This document shows positions 4,264 to 6,615 of a stretch of DNA of 6,615 nt, piece by piece. Position numbers and translations under genes: made by a program. Origin of the DNA: Chloroflexota bacterium (GTDB lineage: Bacteria; Chloroflexota; Limnocylindria; Limnocylindrales; CSP1-4). Location of the stretch: assembly GCA_017882025.1 (NCBI GenBank), contig JADGQG010000110.1, positions 1-6,615 of the forward strand, read 5' to 3'. Positions within the stretch are counted from its first letter, which is position 1; every line of letters starts with the position of its first letter. The notes beneath the pieces are model-generated. The model was not told where the DNA came from, made no database searches, and saw only the letters and a list, made by a program, of their open reading frames with translations.

Positions 4264-5955
4264 TCAGCCGCGGAGACGCTCCTCCACGACGGCGAGCGGC
4301 TCGATCGAACGCTCGCCGGTCGCCCGCGCCGTCACCTCGACGCCGCCCGCGGCGAGCGAACGTGGGCTGACGGTCAGGATGACGGGCATCCCCAGGAGCT
4401 CGGCGTCCGTGAACTTCACGCCCGGCGATTCGTCGCGATCGTCCCACAGGATCTCGTGGCCCGCCGCGAGGGCCAGGTCGTGGAGCCGTCCGGCCACCTC
4501 CGCGATGTGCGGGTCCTTCGCGGCACCCAGCGAGACGAGATGGGCGGCATACGGCGCGACCTCCGCCGGCCAGGCGATCCCCTTCGCGTCGTGATGCGCC
4601 TCGACGACGCAGGCGAGGGCTCGACCGACGCCGATGCCGTAGCTGCCCATCACGATCGGGTGGCGGCCGCCGTCCTCGCCGAGGTACTCGGCGCCGAGCG
4701 CCACCGTGTATTTCGTGCCGAGCTTGAAGATGTTCCCGACCTCGATCCCGTTCCGCAGGATCACCGGCGCGCCGCACGTCGGGCAGCCGTCGCCTTCGCG
4801 GGCGTTCGAGAGGTCCGCGACCAGGTCCGGCGTGTAGTCGCGCGGGACGTTGACGTTTCGCAGGTGGAACCCGGGCCGGTTCGCGCCCGCCACCAGGTTC
4901 GAGGACCGGGCGACCAGCTCGTCGACCACCACGAACGTGTCGCGCGCGCCGATGGGGGACGCGTAGCCGGGCACCATCCCGGTGGCCTCGATCTCGTCCG
5001 TCCGGGCCGGCCGGAGGTCGGTGGCCTTGGCCGCGTTGGCGAGCTTGGTCTCGTTGACGTCCATGTCCCCGCGGACGATGGCCGTGATGAGCCGGCCATC
5101 GCGGTCGACGAAGAAGGCCGCCTTGGCCGTCTCCTCCGCGCTCACCCCGAGGTACGCGGCGAGCTCTGCGATCGTCGTCGCGCCCGGCGTGGCGACCTCC
5201 TCGAGCGGGAGCGCGGACTCCGTGGGCGGCTCGGAGACACGGACCGTCGCGACCTGGCGGTTGGCCGAGAAGCCGCACGTCTCGCACAGGACCAGGACGT
5301 CCTCGCCGTAGGGGTTGAGGACCATGAACTCGTGCGCCTGCGAGCCGCCCATCATGCCCACGTCGGACGCGACCGCGATTGCGCGGAGCCCCAGGCGTTC
5401 GAAGATGCGGGAGTAGGCCTCGTAGTGCCGCTCGTAGCTGACGTCCAGCCCGGCCAGGTCCAGGTCGCAGCTGTACGAGTCCTTCATGACGAACTCGCGG
5501 ACGCGGATCAGCCCGCCGCGCGCCCGCGGCTCGTCGCGCCACTTCGTCTGGAAGTGGTAGACCATGATCGGGAGCTGGCGGTACGAGCGGACGATGTCGC
5601 GGAGAAGGTCGGCCACGACCTCCTCGTGGGTCATTGCCAGGACCATGTCGCGCCCGGCACGATCCTTGAAGCGGGCCATCTCGGGTCCGATCGCGTCGTA
5701 CCGGCCCGTCTCGCGCCAGAGTTCCGCCGGGTGGACCACCGGCATCTCCATCTCCTGGCAACCGATCCGGTCCATCTCCTCGCGGATCACCTGCTCCACC
5801 CGCTTCGCGACCCGGAAGCCGAGCGGCAGCAGCGAGTAGATCCCGGACCCGAGCTGGCGGACGTAGCCGGCCCGGACCAGGAGGCGATGCGATGGCATCT
5901 CCGCGTCGTTGGGATCGTCGCGGAGCGTCGTGAAGAAGAGCCGACTGAGGCGCAT
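4264..5955 (-). CDS. proS: Prolyl-tRNA synthetase, bacterial type with editing insertion
   Basis: Class II synthetase that charges tRNA-Pro; 563 residues against about 570 in E. coli. Motif 2 is FQTKWRDEPRARGG with REFVMKDSYS (135-161), and motif 3 is MGSYGIGVGRALACVVE (436-452). The YbaK-like insertion that clears Ala-tRNA-Pro occupies about 230-390 and keeps its key lysine (K278 in ETAKAAFF, corresponding to E. coli K279). CxxC pairs flank it (C224/C227 and C391/C394). The anticodon-binding domain is about 465-563. The ATG at 5955 begins MRLSRLFFTTLRDDP, the usual family start. There is no Shine-Dalgarno; instead a -10-like TATCCT (5967-5962) sits 6 nt before the ATG, compatible with a leaderless transcript. 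The sensor kinase follows after 18 nt. Confidence 0.97.
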   Translation of the reverse strand: MRLSRLFFTTLRDDPNDAEMPSHRLLVRAGYVRQLGSGIYSLLPLGFRVAKRVEQVIREEMDRIGCQEMEMPVVHPAELWRETGRYDAIGPEMARFKDRAGRDMVLAMTHEEVVADLLRDIVRSYRQLPIMVYHFQTKWRDEPRARGGLIRVREFVMKDSYSCDLDLAGLDVSYERHYEAYSRIFERLGLRAIAVASDVGMMGGSQAHEFMVLNPYGEDVLVLCETCGFSANRQVATVRVSEPPTESALPLEEVATPGATTIAELAAYLGVSAEETAKAAFFVDRDGRLITAIVRGDMDVNETKLANAAKATDLRPARTDEIEATGMVPGYASPIGARDTFVVVDELVARSSNLVAGANRPGFHLRNVNVPRDYTPDLVADLSNAREGDGCPTCGAPVILRNGIEVGNIFKLGTKYTVALGAEYLGEDGGRHPIVMGSYGIGVGRALACVVEAHHDAKGIAWPAEVAPYAAHLVSLGAAKDPHIAEVAGRLHDLALAAGHEILWDDRDESPGVKFTDAELLGMPVILTVSPRSLAAGGVEVTARATGERSIEPLAVVEERLRG

Positions 5956-5961
5956 GGCCCA

Positions 5962-5967
5962 AGGATA
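5962..5967 (-). promoter_or_regulatory. Possible -10 box of a leaderless proS promoter
   Basis: TATCCT (TAnnnT form) ends 6 nt before the proS ATG on the - strand, the position expected for a leaderless start. No convincing -35 is seen 16-18 nt upstream, and the 42-nt gap to the preceding small gene could equally be part of a read-through transcript. Confidence 0.3.
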
Positions 5968-5997
5968 CCGGCGCGCCGACCGGGCGGTACCGACGGC

Positions 5998-6321
5998 TCA
6001 GCCAGGCTCGGCCGGGAGCCAGTCCGTCCAGGCGGGGATCGGTCGCGGGCACGCCGGGTCAAGCTCGAGCCAGCGCACCGCGTAGGCGAGGTCGAGCGGA
6101 GCCGAGGCCTCATCGCCTGCCATCCGGCGGGCGGCCTCTCGCCCGAACGACGCCGCGAGCGTCCCGCGCCCCTCGATCGGCCCGAGCTGGGCGCGGACCT
6201 CGTCGACGGCCCGACCGAAGCCGGGACGGCGCCAACGCGGCGCGACGGCCCCGGTCTCGACCGCGCGCAGGAGCTCGGCGGCGCGCCGCGCCAGCATCGA
6301 CGCCATCGGCTCGTCGGTCAT
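5998..6321 (-). CDS. Hypothetical protein upstream of proS
   Basis: I do not recognise this protein. From ATG 6321 it has 107 residues beginning MTDEPMASMLARRAAELL. The same frame is open to a GTG at 6393, which would add 24 Arg-rich residues (131 in all), and ATGs also exist at 6306 and 6297; none has a clear ribosome site. It appears soluble and mostly helical. LDLAYAVRWLEL and a Trp/Pro-rich end, IPAWTDWLPAEPG, look like true protein rather than shadow composition. There is a single Cys near the C-terminus and no membrane segment. It ends 42 nt before proS on the same strand and diverges from the PiT gene. The opposite strand is also open here, so the call rests on composition, strand and spacing rather than homology. 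Confidence 0.5.
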   Translation of the reverse strand: MTDEPMASMLARRAAELLRAVETGAVAPRWRRPGFGRAVDEVRAQLGPIEGRGTLAASFGREAARRMAGDEASAPLDLAYAVRWLELDPACPRPIPAWTDWLPAEPG

Positions 6322-6486
6322 CGGTCCAGCACGGCGGAGACGAAGGAGGCGACGGCGGGCACTTTCCAGGCGGGGGAGCGGCTCGACGATCACGCCATCG
6401 ATGGTCGACCGGTCACGTAAAGGCAGCGTCGCCGTCGCGTTAACGTCCTGTTGCGCCGCGGTCGAACTCGCAGGCCGCAGGAGCGC

Positions 6487-6492
6487 GATACT
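6487..6492 (+). promoter_or_regulatory. Possible -10 box for the PiT gene and its leader frame
   Basis: GATACT (4 of 6 to consensus) ends 8 nt before the ATG of the 19-codon leader frame at 6501. Transcription would begin at or within a base or two of that ATG. The -35 region 16-18 nt upstream is not consensus, so this is a weak call. Confidence 0.3.
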
Positions 6493-6500
6493 TGCCGACC

Positions 6501-6560
6501 ATGCTCGACCGACCCACCCGGAACCACCGTAACGCTTGCCTTACGGGTTGGATTCGGTGA
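6501..6560 (+). CDS. Putative 19-residue leader peptide before the PiT gene
   Basis: ATG at 6501 opens 19 codons (MLDRPTRNHR then NACLTGWIR) ending in a TGA whose first two bases are the last two of the permease GTG (GTGA overlap, 6557-6560). It would make translation of the permease depend on ribosomes terminating here. A hairpin lies within its last third. There is no Shine-Dalgarno, only a -10-like box 8 nt upstream that could give a leaderless start. Chance occurrence is possible for so short a frame. Confidence 0.35.
   Translation: MLDRPTRNHRNACLTGWIR
6527..6546 (+). promoter_or_regulatory. Hairpin in the leader just upstream of the PiT start
   Basis: CCGTAA (6527-6532) pairs with TTACGG (6541-6546) around an 8-nt loop. 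Three further pairs (AAC 6522-6524 with GTT 6547-6549) form across a 2-nt bulge. It sits 7-10 nt before the GTG at 6557 and covers the G-rich stretch that would serve as ribosome site. There is no T tract, so it is more likely a translational element than a terminator. Confidence 0.35.
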
Positions 6561-6615
6561 CCGCGTCCCTCGTCGTCGTCCTGGTTCTCGCGGTCGTCTT
6601 CGACTACATCAACGG
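6557..6615 (+). CDS. PiT-family inorganic phosphate transporter, N-terminal fragment
   Basis: Only the first 19 codons and two bases are in the window, running off the right edge. The GTG start is followed by a hydrophobic segment (ASLVVVLVLAVV) and FDYIN, with the next codon starting GG, hence Gly. This is the first membrane helix and the Phe-Asp-x-Ile-Asn-Gly signature of PiT permeases, which import phosphate, and arsenate by mimicry, with protons or sodium. In-frame TTG codons at 6548 and 6536 are alternative starts, and a TAA at 6530 bounds the frame. It is divergent from the hypothetical gene/proS run and is preceded by a 19-codon leader frame. Confidence 0.75.
   Translation, partial: MTASLVVVLVLAVVFDYIN

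Noticed and set aside
4010..6052. A 680-codon - strand frame covering proS in a different phase
   Set aside because: Low-complexity Arg/Gly/Pro composition; the proS frame has all class II synthetase motifs.
2851..6420. A very long + strand open frame of about 1190 codons opposite the kinase, proS and the hypothetical gene
   Set aside because: Its translation is Arg/Ala/Asp/His-rich with no domain, and it mirrors genes with clear motifs on the - strand. Stops are rare at this GC content.
1..6615. CRISPR array, tRNA or rRNA gene, insertion sequence, attachment site
   Set aside because: I looked for regularly spaced repeats, cloverleaf-like and rRNA-like stretches, transposase motifs and flanking terminal repeats and saw none.

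Overview
The window is GC-rich throughout, with a very strong G/C third-position bias and long spurious open frames opposite real genes. It reads as a chromosomal segment of a high-GC bacterium. Chloroflexota or Actinobacteriota are my best guesses, from overall protein style and the apparently leaderless promoters; I cannot assign a taxon from the sequence alone.

Left part (1-2890) is an arsenic-resistance locus. A thioredoxin-coupled arsenate reductase (arsC, missing only the first base of its start codon) is followed 2 nt later by a SixA-type phosphohistidine phosphatase, both on +. Convergent with them is an ArsR repressor on -. ArsR is divergent from a three-gene + operon: a 65-aa unknown protein with a vicinal Cys pair, the arsenite S-adenosylmethionine methyltransferase arsM, and an ArsN2-type GNAT acetyltransferase. 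The genes of that operon are joined by two ATGA stop/start overlaps. The arsR/operon gap holds two back-to-back promoters whose -35 boxes overlap, with an inverted repeat over them that is the obvious ArsR operator. No arsenite efflux pump is visible here, so the visible chemistry is reduction of As(V) to As(III) followed by methylation.

Middle and right part (2886-6321) is a - strand run. Read in the direction of transcription it holds a small protein of unknown function, prolyl-tRNA synthetase (proS), a membrane-anchored PAS/HisKA/HATPase sensor kinase 18 nt downstream, and then what looks like an internally deleted glycerophosphodiester phosphodiesterase. In that remnant only the N-terminal HRGD motif and the C-terminal strand/helix remain, in different frames.

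At the right edge (6487-6615) the first 19-20 residues of a PiT-family phosphate permease begin on +. They are preceded by a 19-codon upstream frame that ends in a GTGA overlap with the permease start and contains a hairpin.

Taken together, the window puts arsenate/arsenite handling next to phosphate-related functions (PiT permease, a decayed GDPD, and a PhoR-like kinase). The most interesting points are the shared-box divergent ars promoter, the unknown small protein that leads the arsM operon, the GDPD remnant, and the leader-like structure before the PiT gene.
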